DNA of 64,000 nucleotides from Microvirga subterranea (GTDB lineage: Bacteria; Pseudomonadota; Alphaproteobacteria; Rhizobiales; Beijerinckiaceae): assembly GCF_003350535.1 (NCBI RefSeq), contig NZ_QQBB01000005.1:372001-436000 (forward strand). The letters run 5' to 3'. Position numbers and translations under genes: made by a program. The notes under the pieces were generated by a model, which made no database searches, was not told the origin of the DNA, and was given only the letters and a program-made list of their open reading frames with translations. Below, in pieces: positions 17,704 to 26,187 of the stretch. The first letter of the stretch is position 1. Each line of letters opens with the position of its first letter.

Positions 17704-19578
17704 TTACCAGACCACTGGATGGGTTTCTCCGGTGGCCACGTTCACGAAGCCTTGCGGCGCAGCCTCGCAGGGCGCGACGAGAACCCAGCGCCAAGGCGCG
17801 CAGGTAAGCGTCGCGAATTGCAGGCGCTCCGGGAAGCCAGGGTACCAGCGGGGCGAGAATGTCGGCTCGTAGAGCCATTCGATCTTCGCCGCCTCGACGT
17901 AGAGCCGCTGCATGTCGGCATCGAGATCCTCGGCGGAGCGCTGGGTCATCAGCCCGCCGATCTCGTAACGCACCTCGGCAAGGACTTTCCCGCCACTGAC
18001 GAGAACCCAGCCGCCGCCGATTTCCGCGACGCGGTTCGCCACCATCGCCATCGCCTCGTCCGACGAACCGACGATCCAGAGATTGTGCTTGTCGTGCGCG
18101 ACGGTGCAGCCGACAGCCGTATCCGGAGTCTGCGGGCCGCAGCCGAGCCAGAACATGCGCGAAACGAGCCCCTGTCCCGAGAAGCGGTCCACGATCGCGA
18201 ACTTCGTGACGTTGCGCGCAGGATCGCGCTGCACCTCGCCGTTCTCGACCGGGAGCTCCATGGTGATGAAGTTGTCGTCCCAGTGGAACGGGCGCAGAAG
18301 CGCGGCCTGCATCGTCTTTCGCCCCGGAGCGGCCGGAATGGCGAAGTCCTTAGGCTTGATCGTTCGATTGATGTTGACCGTCCCCGAAGCCCACTCCGGC
18401 CAATGGATGTCCGGAAGAGGACCGAGATAATCCGACCCCTTCGAAACGGCCTTTCCGTCCGCCCAGACCTCGGCGATGCCGACGGCCTCGACCTCGTCGA
18501 GCAGGACGATATCGGCGAACCGGCCGGGTGCGATGCTGCCGACCCATGGGGTCAGCCGCATGTGGCGCGCCGGATTGATCGTCACGCACTGGATCGCAAT
18601 CTCCGGAGCAAGTCCCGATCGGATCGCGAGGCGGACGTTGTGATCCGTTGCGCCGAGACGCAGCGTGTCGGAGGCGCTCCGGTCGTCCGTCGCAAAGGCG
18701 ACCTGCGACCAGTCCTGCAGTCCGCGCTGAAGCAGGCCGCCGATGATGTCCGGCATCGAATGCGGCCGGATTTCGATGAAGATGCCGTGGCGGAGCTTGT
18801 CCCAGACCTCCTCCGGCGTCCAGCCCTCGTGGTCGGAAGCCAAGCCGGCGGCCGCAAAAGCGTTGATGGAGGCAAGATCACGCAGTCCCGCGCCGTGTCC
18901 TTCGACGACGCCGCGCTTTTCGAACGTGGCCTTGATCATGCCCCACAGGCGGTTGTGCGACGGGTTCTCGGGGTTCCAGACGGCCGGCCAGTCCATCACC
19001 TCGTCGAGACCGGCCACCATGAGACTTTTCTCGAGGAAGCCGGCCTGTTCGTCATAGCCGTAATAGCCGCCGCCCCATTCGTAGGCGGTCGGCGGAACGG
19101 CGGAGCCCGGCAGCGGGAAAATTTTCATGGGCGAGCCGAGACGGCGCGCTTCGAGCCAGAAAGCGATGTTGTGACGTCCATCGACGTTCGAGAATTCGTG
19201 GCTCGCCTCGCAGGTCCAGGTATTGCCGCGTGGCATCACGAGCGCGGCCTCGTATTCGGGGGTGACGTGAGAGCTCTCAATATGCTTGTGGACCTCGCCG
19301 AAGCCAGGAATGGCCGAGAGGTGGTTGCGCTCCACGCGCACCGCGGCGGTCCCCGGGAACGTTCCCGCAGGTCCCGTCCATGCGATGCGCCGGCCGCGGA
19401 TCACGATCTCCTGGTCCTCGAGCCATGTGTGCGTATTGACGTCGAGCAGCCTGCCGACGCGCAGGATCGCGTCGGCAGGCCTCTTGCCGAGCGCGACCAG
19501 CACGAGATCCTGGCGGATCCGCACCTCGTCCTCCGCATTCAGCAGGAGATCATCCGGGAGCGAGAATGTCTTGGTCAC
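17704..19578 (-). CDS. Adenine-deaminase-family protein (atypical)
   Basis: A 624-residue amidohydrolase, longer than the usual 550-590 for Ade. The first metal motif is GEVHKHIESSH (His97, His99), with the HIESS typical of adenine deaminase. The catalytic segment reads ATDDRSASDTLRLGATD, where the family usually has DD-[KR]-H-P-D-D followed by G-H-[IL]-D; both of those His are absent here. The C-terminal Ade domain is present (GGGWVLVSGGKVLAEV). I chose GTG 19578, with AGGTG just upstream. It converges on the previous deaminase and is divergent from the nucleoside hydrolase, so all three may work on purine compounds. Adenine may not be the substrate. Confidence 0.75.
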   Translation of the reverse strand: MTKTFSLPDDLLLNAEDEVRIRQDLVLVALGKRPADAILRVGRLLDVNTHTWLEDQEIVIRGRRIAWTGPAGTFPGTAAVRVERNHLSAIPGFGEVHKHIESSHVTPEYEAALVMPRGNTWTCEASHEFSNVDGRHNIAFWLEARRLGSPMKIFPLPGSAVPPTAYEWGGGYYGYDEQAGFLEKSLMVAGLDEVMDWPAVWNPENPSHNRLWGMIKATFEKRGVVEGHGAGLRDLASINAFAAAGLASDHEGWTPEEVWDKLRHGIFIEIRPHSMPDIIGGLLQRGLQDWSQVAFATDDRSASDTLRLGATDHNVRLAIRSGLAPEIAIQCVTINPARHMRLTPWVGSIAPGRFADIVLLDEVEAVGIAEVWADGKAVSKGSDYLGPLPDIHWPEWASGTVNINRTIKPKDFAIPAAPGRKTMQAALLRPFHWDDNFITMELPVENGEVQRDPARNVTKFAIVDRFSGQGLVSRMFWLGCGPQTPDTAVGCTVAHDKHNLWIVGSSDEAMAMVANRVAEIGGGWVLVSGGKVLAEVRYEIGGLMTQRSAEDLDADMQRLYVEAAKIEWLYEPTFSPRWYPGFPERLQFATLTCAPWRWVLVAPCEAAPQGFVNVATGETHPVVW

Positions 19579-19660
19579 CGTGCACCTATGGCCTATGGTC
19601 GGCGTGCGGGCTGCGTCCGATGCAGCTGCGCGGCTTCGAAGCAGAGTATCTACCCCCATC

Positions 19661-20602
19661 ATGAGCGACACAAAAGCCCGCCCGATCGTCATCGACACGG
19701 ATCCCGGCATCGACGACGCCATCGGCATTCTGCTCGCGCTCGCGTCCCCGGAGCTCGACGTCCGGGGCATGACGACCGTCGCCGGCAACATCGGCATCGA
19801 GACGACGGCGCGAAATGCCGCGCGCCTCCTGGCATTCGCAGGCCTGTCCGACATTCCGGTCCTGATCGGCGCGCAGCAGCCACTGTCACGGCCCGGGCCG
19901 GAGCCGCTGGGGCTCCACGGTGCCGACGGCGTCGGGGGCGTCGATCTGCCGGAGCCATTACGCTCGCCGGCTGAGCGGAGCGCCGTCGACTGGCTTGCCG
20001 ACCTGCTGCTCGGAGAGGATCCCGGTACGGTGGAGGTCCTGGCGCTCGGTCCGCTGACGAATGTCGCGGAACTCGTCGTCAAGAGGCCCGAGGTGGCGCA
20101 GCGCATCGGCCGCATCATTGCCATGGGCGGCGCGATCCATGAGCCGGGTAACGTGGGGCCACGGGCGGAGTTCAACATCGCGACCGATCCAGAGGCGGCG
20201 GACATCGTCTTTCGATCCGGCGTTCCGGTCGTGCTCGTTCCGCTTGACGTCACCCGCCGTGTGCGTGCGACGCGCAACTTCGCCGAGCGGTTGGCCGCCA
20301 GCCTCGTGCCCGGAGCGGTGAAGACAGCCGAGCTGATCGAGGCCTATTTTCTGTCCGCTGCGGAGCGGGAAAGCCGGCCGCTGCATGACCCCTGCGTCAT
20401 GCTGCTTGCGCTGCGCCCCGACTTGTTCGAGTGCGAGACGCTTCGCCTGACGGTCGGGACCGGATCGGAGGAGGCGGGAGCACTCTTGGTCGATGAAGGG
20501 CAGGGCGCGCCCGTCCAGGTCGCCATGAGGGTCGATGCGCCGGCAGCTCTCGATCTGCTCGAGAAAGGCCTGACCGGTGTGCGCGGCCATGGACCTGCCT
20601 GA
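19661..20602 (+). CDS. Inosine/uridine-preferring nucleoside hydrolase
   Basis: A 313-residue hydrolase that splits ribonucleosides into base and ribose. The Ca-binding N-terminal motif IDTDPGIDDAIG (Asp12, Asp14, Asp18, Asp19) is intact, as is the GGA.....GN segment (MGGAIHEPGNVGPRAEFNI) and the later HDPCVM motif with its Asp and His. It starts 82 bases from the divergent adenine-deaminase-like gene and therefore probably shares a control region with it. Together with the phosphoribosyltransferase it supports nucleoside or base salvage in this region. Its end is only 12 bases from the convergent GntR gene. Confidence 0.9.
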   Translation: MSDTKARPIVIDTDPGIDDAIGILLALASPELDVRGMTTVAGNIGIETTARNAARLLAFAGLSDIPVLIGAQQPLSRPGPEPLGLHGADGVGGVDLPEPLRSPAERSAVDWLADLLLGEDPGTVEVLALGPLTNVAELVVKRPEVAQRIGRIIAMGGAIHEPGNVGPRAEFNIATDPEAADIVFRSGVPVVLVPLDVTRRVRATRNFAERLAASLVPGAVKTAELIEAYFLSAAERESRPLHDPCVMLLALRPDLFECETLRLTVGTGSEEAGALLVDEGQGAPVQVAMRVDAPAALDLLEKGLTGVRGHGPA

Positions 20603-20614
20603 ACGGCGACGCTC

Positions 20615-21331
20615 TCACTGAGGCAGGAAGACCTCGGGATTTTCCGCAGAGAAGCGCTCGAGTTCCTCCATGACCGCATCGAGGTGGCTCTCCATCGCGC
20701 GACGGGCCGCCTCGGCGTCGTGCGTCTCGAAGGCCTGCAGCAGCGTCCGGTGCTCGGCGAGGGTCACCGCATGGCGGCGAGGCGAGGAGAGCAGGCGGCG
20801 CACCCGGTCGATATTGGCCCGCGAAGCCTCGATTACGGCCGCCACGCGCGGCAACTCCAGAGCATCGACCAGGACGGAATGGAATGCGAGGTCGAGAGCG
20901 TGGAAGCCGGATCGGTCCCCTCGTGCGACGGCCCGCTCCTGTGCGGTCACGTAGTCCCGTAGCGCTTCGAGGGCTGAAGAAGGCAGCCGCAGGGCAGCCG
21001 TTTCCGCGACCATCGCTTCCAGAGCGCGGCGGATCAGCATCGATTCCTTGATTTCGGCCAGCCGGATCAGCGCAGCGCGGGTGCCTCGCTGCGGCAGAAT
21101 CTCCACCAGGCCCTCGGCAGCGAGCCGTGACAATGCTTCGGAGACCGGAAATCTCGATACCCCGAGCCGCTCACAAACGGCCCCCTTGTCGATGAATTCC
21201 CCAGGCGTGAAGTCGAGCTGGACGATCGCCGACCGGATCGTCCGCTCGACCTGCTCGGTGGTGTTCCCGCGCGGTCCTGGCGGCAAAAGAGGCAGGAACT
21301 CGTAATTTTTTCTCTTGTCGAACATTCTCAT
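20615..21331 (-). CDS. GntR-family regulator, FadR/FCD subfamily
   Basis: A 238-residue transcription factor. The N-terminal GntR winged helix is seen as GEFIDKGAVCERLGVSRFPVSEALSRLAAEGLVE split over residues about 38-72. The C-terminal FCD domain has the metal-type ligands of the family: ALDLAFHSVLVDA, and a late VTLAEHRTLLQAFETHDAEAARRAMESHL in two parts. FCD regulators bind organic acids such as sugar acids or carboxylates. It is divergent from the TRAP transporter operon, and a perfect 14-bp palindrome lies immediately in front of its start codon, so it likely represses itself and the TRAP operon. Confidence 0.85.
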   Translation of the reverse strand: MRMFDKRKNYEFLPLLPPGPRGNTTEQVERTIRSAIVQLDFTPGEFIDKGAVCERLGVSRFPVSEALSRLAAEGLVEILPQRGTRAALIRLAEIKESMLIRRALEAMVAETAALRLPSSALEALRDYVTAQERAVARGDRSGFHALDLAFHSVLVDALELPRVAAVIEASRANIDRVRRLLSSPRRHAVTLAEHRTLLQAFETHDAEAARRAMESHLDAVMEELERFSAENPEVFLPQ

Positions 21332-21334
21332 GGC

Positions 21335-21348
21335 ACTAACATGTTAGT
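21335..21348. promoter_or_regulatory. Perfect 14-bp palindrome, candidate GntR/FCD operator
   Basis: ACTAACATGTTAGT is an exact palindrome. It begins four bases upstream of the GntR gene's start codon on the minus strand, where a bound dimer would block the promoter or ribosome site of that gene. FCD-type GntR operators are short palindromes of this length with a T-rich outer and A-rich inner pattern. No second copy was found in the intergenic region to the TRAP operon. Confidence 0.6.
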
Positions 21349-21460
21349 CGAGCCGATGGGCGGACGCCAGAGCCCGTCGGGTTTCTCGGGCAGGTGAAAG
21401 CGCCTGCCGACACAATCCAACCGGCCGGAGAGAGCCGGACACATTGGGAGGAATGCCAGC

Positions 21461-22456
21461 ATGTTCGCTGTGACACGCCGTCTCGCGCTCGGCCTTGCGG
21501 CCGCCGCTACGCTGACTCTTCCTGCGCTTCCCGCGAGCGCGCAGACGAAGCTGAAATGGGCCCATGTCTATGAGACCTCGGAGCCTTTCCACACCCAGTC
21601 CGTCTGGGCCGCGCAGGAAATCGCCAAGCGCACCAATAACCGCTACCAGATCGATGTCTATCCTGCCTCCCAGCTCGGCAAGGAGAGCGACATCAACCAG
21701 GGCCTGTCGCTTGGCACCGTGGACATGATCATTTCCGGGCCAAGCTTCGCCGCACGCAGCTATCCGCCGATCGGCATCGGCTATTATCCCTATATCTTCC
21801 GCGATGCCTCGCATCTCCTGGCTTTCGCGAAGAGCGACGTCTTCAAGGAGCTGGCCGCCGGGTACGGCGAGAAGACCGGGCACCAGATGGTCGCGCTGAC
21901 CTATTACGGCATCAGGCATACGTCGACCAACAAGCCGTTCAAGACCTGCGCCGAGATGAAGGGCCTCAAGATCCGCGTGCCTGACGCGCCGGCCTATCTC
22001 GCCATGCCGCGTTCCTGCGGCGCGAACACGTCGCCGATCGCCTTCGCCGAGGTCTATCTTGCGCTTCAGAACGGCACCGTCGACGCGCAGGAGAATCCGC
22101 TGACGACGATCGAGGCCAAGAAGTTCTTCGAGGTTCAGAAGAACATCGTGCTCACGGGTCACATCGTCGATCATCTCGCCACGATCTTCTCGAAGCAGCT
22201 CTGGGCCAAGCTCTCCGACGAGGACAAGAAGATCTTCACGCAAGTCGCCCAGGAGGCTGCCACCCGCGCCTCGGCAGAGATCCTGTCCAAGGAGAAGGAA
22301 CTCGTCGAAGCCTTCAAGCAGAAGGGACTGACGATCACCGAGGTGAACAAGGACGAGTTCAAGGATGCGGTGATGAAGAACGTCACCCTGGAATCTCTCG
22401 GCTATCGCAAGGCCGATTACGACAAGATCCAGGCGCTGAAGTCGGAAGGCCTCTAG
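21461..22456 (+). CDS. TRAP transporter substrate-binding protein (DctP family)
   Basis: A 331-residue periplasmic receptor with a signal peptide ending LPASAQT. The DctP fold shows KLKWAHVYETSEPFHTQS near the start, and the conserved ligand-carboxylate binding Arg is in KGLKIRVPDAP (residues about 168-178). NGTVDAQENP is the typical family motif. A GGGAGGAATG site precedes the ATG. Such receptors bind organic acids, commonly C4-dicarboxylates, sugar acids or ectoine-like compounds. It is the first gene of a five-gene unit with enzymes for hydroxy acids. Confidence 0.9.
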   Translation: MFAVTRRLALGLAAAATLTLPALPASAQTKLKWAHVYETSEPFHTQSVWAAQEIAKRTNNRYQIDVYPASQLGKESDINQGLSLGTVDMIISGPSFAARSYPPIGIGYYPYIFRDASHLLAFAKSDVFKELAAGYGEKTGHQMVALTYYGIRHTSTNKPFKTCAEMKGLKIRVPDAPAYLAMPRSCGANTSPIAFAEVYLALQNGTVDAQENPLTTIEAKKFFEVQKNIVLTGHIVDHLATIFSKQLWAKLSDEDKKIFTQVAQEAATRASAEILSKEKELVEAFKQKGLTITEVNKDEFKDAVMKNVTLESLGYRKADYDKIQALKSEGL

Positions 22457-22555
22457 CCCTCCATGCGGGGTCGTCGAGCGGCGACCCCGCCTCTTTTCGG
22501 CTCGGAGCCGATCCGAGACGCCGCCTCATGATGCCGAGGGGAGGGACATCGACCG

Positions 22556-23140
22556 ATGGCGACTGAAATCCATACCCAAGTAACCGCCAAGGAGCTGGCG
22601 CAGACCTTCGAAGAGAACGAGCATGCGCCGGTCGATCTTTCGGAATACGCATTCGAGGACTGGCTGGCCCTCGCCCTGTTCTGGGCCATGGCGCTGGCGG
22701 TTTTCGTGCAGTTCTTCACCCGCTATGTCCTGAACGACTCCTTCGCCTGGACCGAGGAGATCGCCACTAACCTCAACGTGGCGCTCGTGTTCGTGGGTTC
22801 TGCCATGTGCGTTCGGCTGAACCGCCACATCCAGGTCGACTTCCTCTACCGGTACCTCCCACAGCGCGTCGCCCGGGTGCTTGCCACAGTGATCGACCTC
22901 GTTCGCGTCGCCTTCTTCGCCTATGCGGCGACCCTCGTCTGGCGCTTCATGGGCATCGTCGCCGACGAGCAGATGACGACCATCAACCTGCCGAAGAACC
23001 TCGCATACGCATTCGTGTTCATCGGCTTCGTCCTCATGTGCTTCCGCTCCGTTCAGGTCGCCGTCGCCAATTGGCGGCGCGGCTATTCCGTTCTCGAACG
23101 GCCCGAAGCTTTTGATGCACCTATAGTGGCAGAAACCTGA
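22556..23140 (+). CDS. TRAP transporter small membrane subunit (DctQ family)
   Basis: A 194-residue protein with four hydrophobic segments and a soluble N-terminal arm of about 35 residues. The conserved FAWTEEIATNLNVALVF segment of DctQ is present. It has a GGGGAGGG ribosome site. The stop overlaps the start of the large subunit by one base, as is usual for these pairs. It supports the large permease in sodium-driven uptake. Confidence 0.85.
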   Translation: MATEIHTQVTAKELAQTFEENEHAPVDLSEYAFEDWLALALFWAMALAVFVQFFTRYVLNDSFAWTEEIATNLNVALVFVGSAMCVRLNRHIQVDFLYRYLPQRVARVLATVIDLVRVAFFAYAATLVWRFMGIVADEQMTTINLPKNLAYAFVFIGFVLMCFRSVQVAVANWRRGYSVLERPEAFDAPIVAET

Positions 23141-24546
23141 TGTGGATTTTGATCGGTTCTTTTCTGGCCCTGATGATACTCGGGCTTCCGGTCGCCATCT
23201 CGATGGCGGTCGCCTCGCTTCTCTACATCCTCGCCACCGGGATGGTGCCGGACGTGATCGTCGCGCAGCGCATGATCGCCGGCGTCGAAAGCTTCCCGCT
23301 CCTGGCGGTTCCGTTCTTCATCCTCGCCGGCAACCTCATGAACATCGCTGGCGTGACGGGGCGGATCTATTCCTTCGCGGTCGCCCTTGTGGGCTGGATG
23401 AAGGGCGGGCTCGGCCAGGTGAACATCGTCGGTTCGGTCGTGTTCTCGGGCATGTCCGGCACGGCGATTGCAGATGCGGCCGGGCTGGGCACCATCGAGA
23501 TCAAGGCCATGAAGGATCATGGCTACTCGACCGAGTTCTCCGTCGGCGTGACGGCGGCATCGGCGACCCTCGGGCCGATCATCCCGCCGTCGCTTCCCTT
23601 CGTCATCTACGGCATGATGGCGAACGTCTCGATCGGCGCGCTCTTTCTCGGCGGGCTGATCCCCGGCATCGTCATGACCCTGCTGATGATGGGTACGGTG
23701 GCCTATTTCGCATACAGGAACGGCTGGGGCTCAGACACGCCTTTTTCCTGGCGCCAGCTCGGCAATGCCAGCGTCGAGGTCGTCATCGTCCTCATGTTCC
23801 CTGTGGCGGTCTGGCTGATGACCCAGGCGGGCCTCAGCACCAACGTGGCGATCGGCATCGCTCTCGCGGTTCTGCTCGCCCTCGACTGGTACTTCGACTT
23901 CTCGGCCGTCATGGCCCTGATGGCCCCGGTCATCCTCATCGGCGGCATGACCCTCGGGCTGTTCACGCCGACCGAGGCGGCGGTCGCCGCAGTGATCTGG
24001 TCGCTGTTCCTGGGGTTGGTGCGCTACCGCTCGATGACGTTCAGGAGCCTTGCCAAGGCGACGTTCGACACCATCGAGACGACCGCGTCCGTGCTCTTCA
24101 TCGTGACCGCGGCATCGATCTTCGCGTGGCTTCTGACCGTCAGTCAGGCTGCCCAGATCCTCTCGGACGCCATCCTCAGCTTCACCCAGAACAAATGGGT
24201 GTTCCTGCTGCTGGCCAACATCCTGATCCTGTTTGTCGGCTGCTTCATCGACACGATCGCGGCGATCACGATCCTGGTGCCGATCCTGTTGCCGATTGTG
24301 CTCAAGCTAGGGATCGACCCGGTCCATTTCGGGCTCATCATGACCCTCAACCTGATGATCGGCCTGCTCCACCCGCCGCTCGGCATGGTCCTGTTCGTGC
24401 TGGCGAGGGTCTCGAAGATGTCGGTCGAGCGCACCACGATGGCGATCCTGCCCTGGCTGGTGCCCTTGATGCTTGCCCTGATCGCCATCACCTATATTCC
24501 CGAACTGACCCTGTGGCTGCCGCGGCAGATGGGATTGGGGCGGTAA
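23140..24546 (+). CDS. TRAP transporter large membrane subunit (DctM family)
   Basis: A 468-residue inner-membrane permease with about 12 hydrophobic segments, larger than the usual 425-440 because of an extra stretch around residues 190-260. The DctM signatures are visible: AVPFFILAGNLMN, GGLGQVNIVGSVVFSGMSGTA in two halves, and GPIIPPSLPFVIYG. It uses a Na+ gradient to move the ligand delivered by the DctP-type receptor. It ends just before a hairpin that separates the transporter genes from the enzyme genes. Confidence 0.9.
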   Translation: MWILIGSFLALMILGLPVAISMAVASLLYILATGMVPDVIVAQRMIAGVESFPLLAVPFFILAGNLMNIAGVTGRIYSFAVALVGWMKGGLGQVNIVGSVVFSGMSGTAIADAAGLGTIEIKAMKDHGYSTEFSVGVTAASATLGPIIPPSLPFVIYGMMANVSIGALFLGGLIPGIVMTLLMMGTVAYFAYRNGWGSDTPFSWRQLGNASVEVVIVLMFPVAVWLMTQAGLSTNVAIGIALAVLLALDWYFDFSAVMALMAPVILIGGMTLGLFTPTEAAVAAVIWSLFLGLVRYRSMTFRSLAKATFDTIETTASVLFIVTAASIFAWLLTVSQAAQILSDAILSFTQNKWVFLLLANILILFVGCFIDTIAAITILVPILLPIVLKLGIDPVHFGLIMTLNLMIGLLHPPLGMVLFVLARVSKMSVERTTMAILPWLVPLMLALIAITYIPELTLWLPRQMGLGR

Positions 24547-24575
24547 CGATGATTGACCCGCTCGCGTGCGGCAGG

Positions 24576-24601
24576 TGCCGGATTTCGGACGAGATCCGGC
24601 A
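24576..24601 (+). other. Hairpin between transporter and enzyme genes
   Basis: A perfect 8-bp stem TGCCGGAT/ATCCGGCA with a ten-base loop, in the 88-base gap between the TRAP permease and the UxaA-type gene. There is no T-run. It could be a processing or partial termination site that separates transporter expression from enzyme expression; this is inference from position. Confidence 0.4.
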
Positions 24602-24634
24602 TGGTTCGAACGATACAGACAGATGTGAGACACC

Positions 24635-26152
24635 ATGACATCCCCGCGTACCATCCGCCTCTCCGCCGACGACAACATCGTCGTGGCCATCGATCTTGTG
24701 AACCAGGGAGATACGGTGTCCGGCCTCACCGCCCGGGAGCGCATCCTCCGCGGCCACAAGATGGCGGCACAGCCGATCCGCGAGGGAGAGCCGATCCGCA
24801 AGTTCGGCCAGATCATCGGCTTCGCGAAGCAGCACATCGCGCCCGGCGAATGGGTGCACGAGCACAATGTCGGATTGCACGATTTCGAGCGTGACTACTC
24901 TTTCTGTGTCGATGCCCATGACGACGGGCTGCTGCCGCCCGAGATGCGCGCCACGTTCCAGGGCTATCGCCGGGCTTCCGGGAGGACCGGGACCCGGAAC
25001 TACATCGGCATCCTGACCTCGGTGAACTGCTCCGCTTCCGTAGCGCGTTTCGCGGCGGCCGAGGTGGAGCGCTCCGGGCTCCTGCGCGACCATCCGGGCA
25101 TCGACGGCGTCGTGGCGATCGTCCACGGAACGGGCTGCGGCCATGCGGCCTATGGCGAGGGGTTCGACATCCTGCGGCGAACACAGTGGGGCTATGCGAG
25201 CCATCCCAACTTCGCCGGCATCGTGATGGTCGGCCTCGGCTGCGAGGTCTTCCAGATCGGCCGCATGAAGCAGGAATACGGTTTGGTCGAGACCAACACG
25301 TTCCGGACCCTGACGATCCAGGAAACCGGCGGCACCCGGAAGACCGTGGAGGCGATCGTCGACGCTGTGCGTGGCATGCTTCCGATCGCGGCGGCGGCCC
25401 GGCGCGAGACGCGGCCAGCCTCCGAGCTCGTGCTTGCGCTCCAATGCGGCGGCTCCGACGGATATTCGGCGCTCACGGCCAATCCGGCCCTCGGTGTCGC
25501 GTCCGACATTCTGGTGGGCAACGGCGGCACCTCGATTCTGTCGGAGACGCCGGAGATCTATGGTGCCGAGCACCTGCTCACCCGCCGGGCTGCGACCCGC
25601 GAGATCGGCGAAAAGCTCGTTTCACGCATCCGCTGGTGGGAGGACTACACCGCCCGCAATGGCGGCGAGATGAACAACAACCCATCCCCCGGCAACAAGG
25701 CCGGCGGCCTCACGACCATCCTCGAGAAGTCGCTCGGCGCTGCCGCGAAGGGAGGCCGGTCAACGCTGCGGGCCGTCTACGAGTACGCGGAACCCGTGCG
25801 CGAGCATGGCTTCGTCTATATGGACACGCCCGGCTACGATCCGGTCGCGGCCACCGGGCAGGTGGCGGGTGGCGCGAACCTCATCGCCTTCACCACGGGC
25901 CGGGGCTCCGCCTTCGGAGCCAAGCCCGTGCCGTCTCTCAAGCTCGCGACCAATTCCGACATTTACCGCCGCATGATCGACGACATGGACATCAATTGCG
26001 GCGACATTCTCGACGGCGTTTCCCTGGAGCAGAAGGGGCAGGAGATCTTTGACACGATCCTGCGCGTCGCCTCCGGCGAGCACACCAAATCGGAGGATCT
26101 CGGCTACGGCGACCTCGAGTTTGTGCCTTGGCAGGTTGGCGCGGTAATGTAG
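24635..26152 (+). CDS. UxaA-family hydrolyase (altronate/galactarate dehydratase-like)
   Basis: A 505-residue protein with both halves of UxaA. The N-terminal SAF domain (residues 1-95) contains IAPGEWVHEHN. The catalytic part has the family signatures GTRNYIGILTSVNCSASVA (in two pieces), GTGCGHAAYGEG, GLGCEVFQI, LQCGGSDGYSA and NNPSPGNKAGGLTTI. These enzymes remove water from 2,3-dihydroxy acids to give 2-keto-3-deoxy acids, with an iron centre. It lies behind a TRAP importer and a GntR/FCD regulator, which fits a hydroxy-acid substrate. The exact acid (altronate, galactarate, sulfolactate or another) cannot be read from sequence. Confidence 0.85.
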   Translation: MTSPRTIRLSADDNIVVAIDLVNQGDTVSGLTARERILRGHKMAAQPIREGEPIRKFGQIIGFAKQHIAPGEWVHEHNVGLHDFERDYSFCVDAHDDGLLPPEMRATFQGYRRASGRTGTRNYIGILTSVNCSASVARFAAAEVERSGLLRDHPGIDGVVAIVHGTGCGHAAYGEGFDILRRTQWGYASHPNFAGIVMVGLGCEVFQIGRMKQEYGLVETNTFRTLTIQETGGTRKTVEAIVDAVRGMLPIAAAARRETRPASELVLALQCGGSDGYSALTANPALGVASDILVGNGGTSILSETPEIYGAEHLLTRRAATREIGEKLVSRIRWWEDYTARNGGEMNNNPSPGNKAGGLTTILEKSLGAAAKGGRSTLRAVYEYAEPVREHGFVYMDTPGYDPVAATGQVAGGANLIAFTTGRGSAFGAKPVPSLKLATNSDIYRRMIDDMDINCGDILDGVSLEQKGQEIFDTILRVASGEHTKSEDLGYGDLEFVPWQVGAVM

Positions 26153-26187
26153 GCGGGGGCCAGCCTCGAGCCCACCAAGGGAGCAGC

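Noticed and set aside
17719..19974. 751-codon plus-strand frame over the adenine-deaminase-like gene
   Set aside because: Same effect: charged, low-complexity translation opposite a gene with clear motifs. It also runs into the nucleoside hydrolase gene out of frame.
23142..24638. 498-codon frame overlapping the TRAP large permease on the same strand
   Set aside because: Out-of-frame reading of the permease gene; no hydrophobic pattern or family motif.
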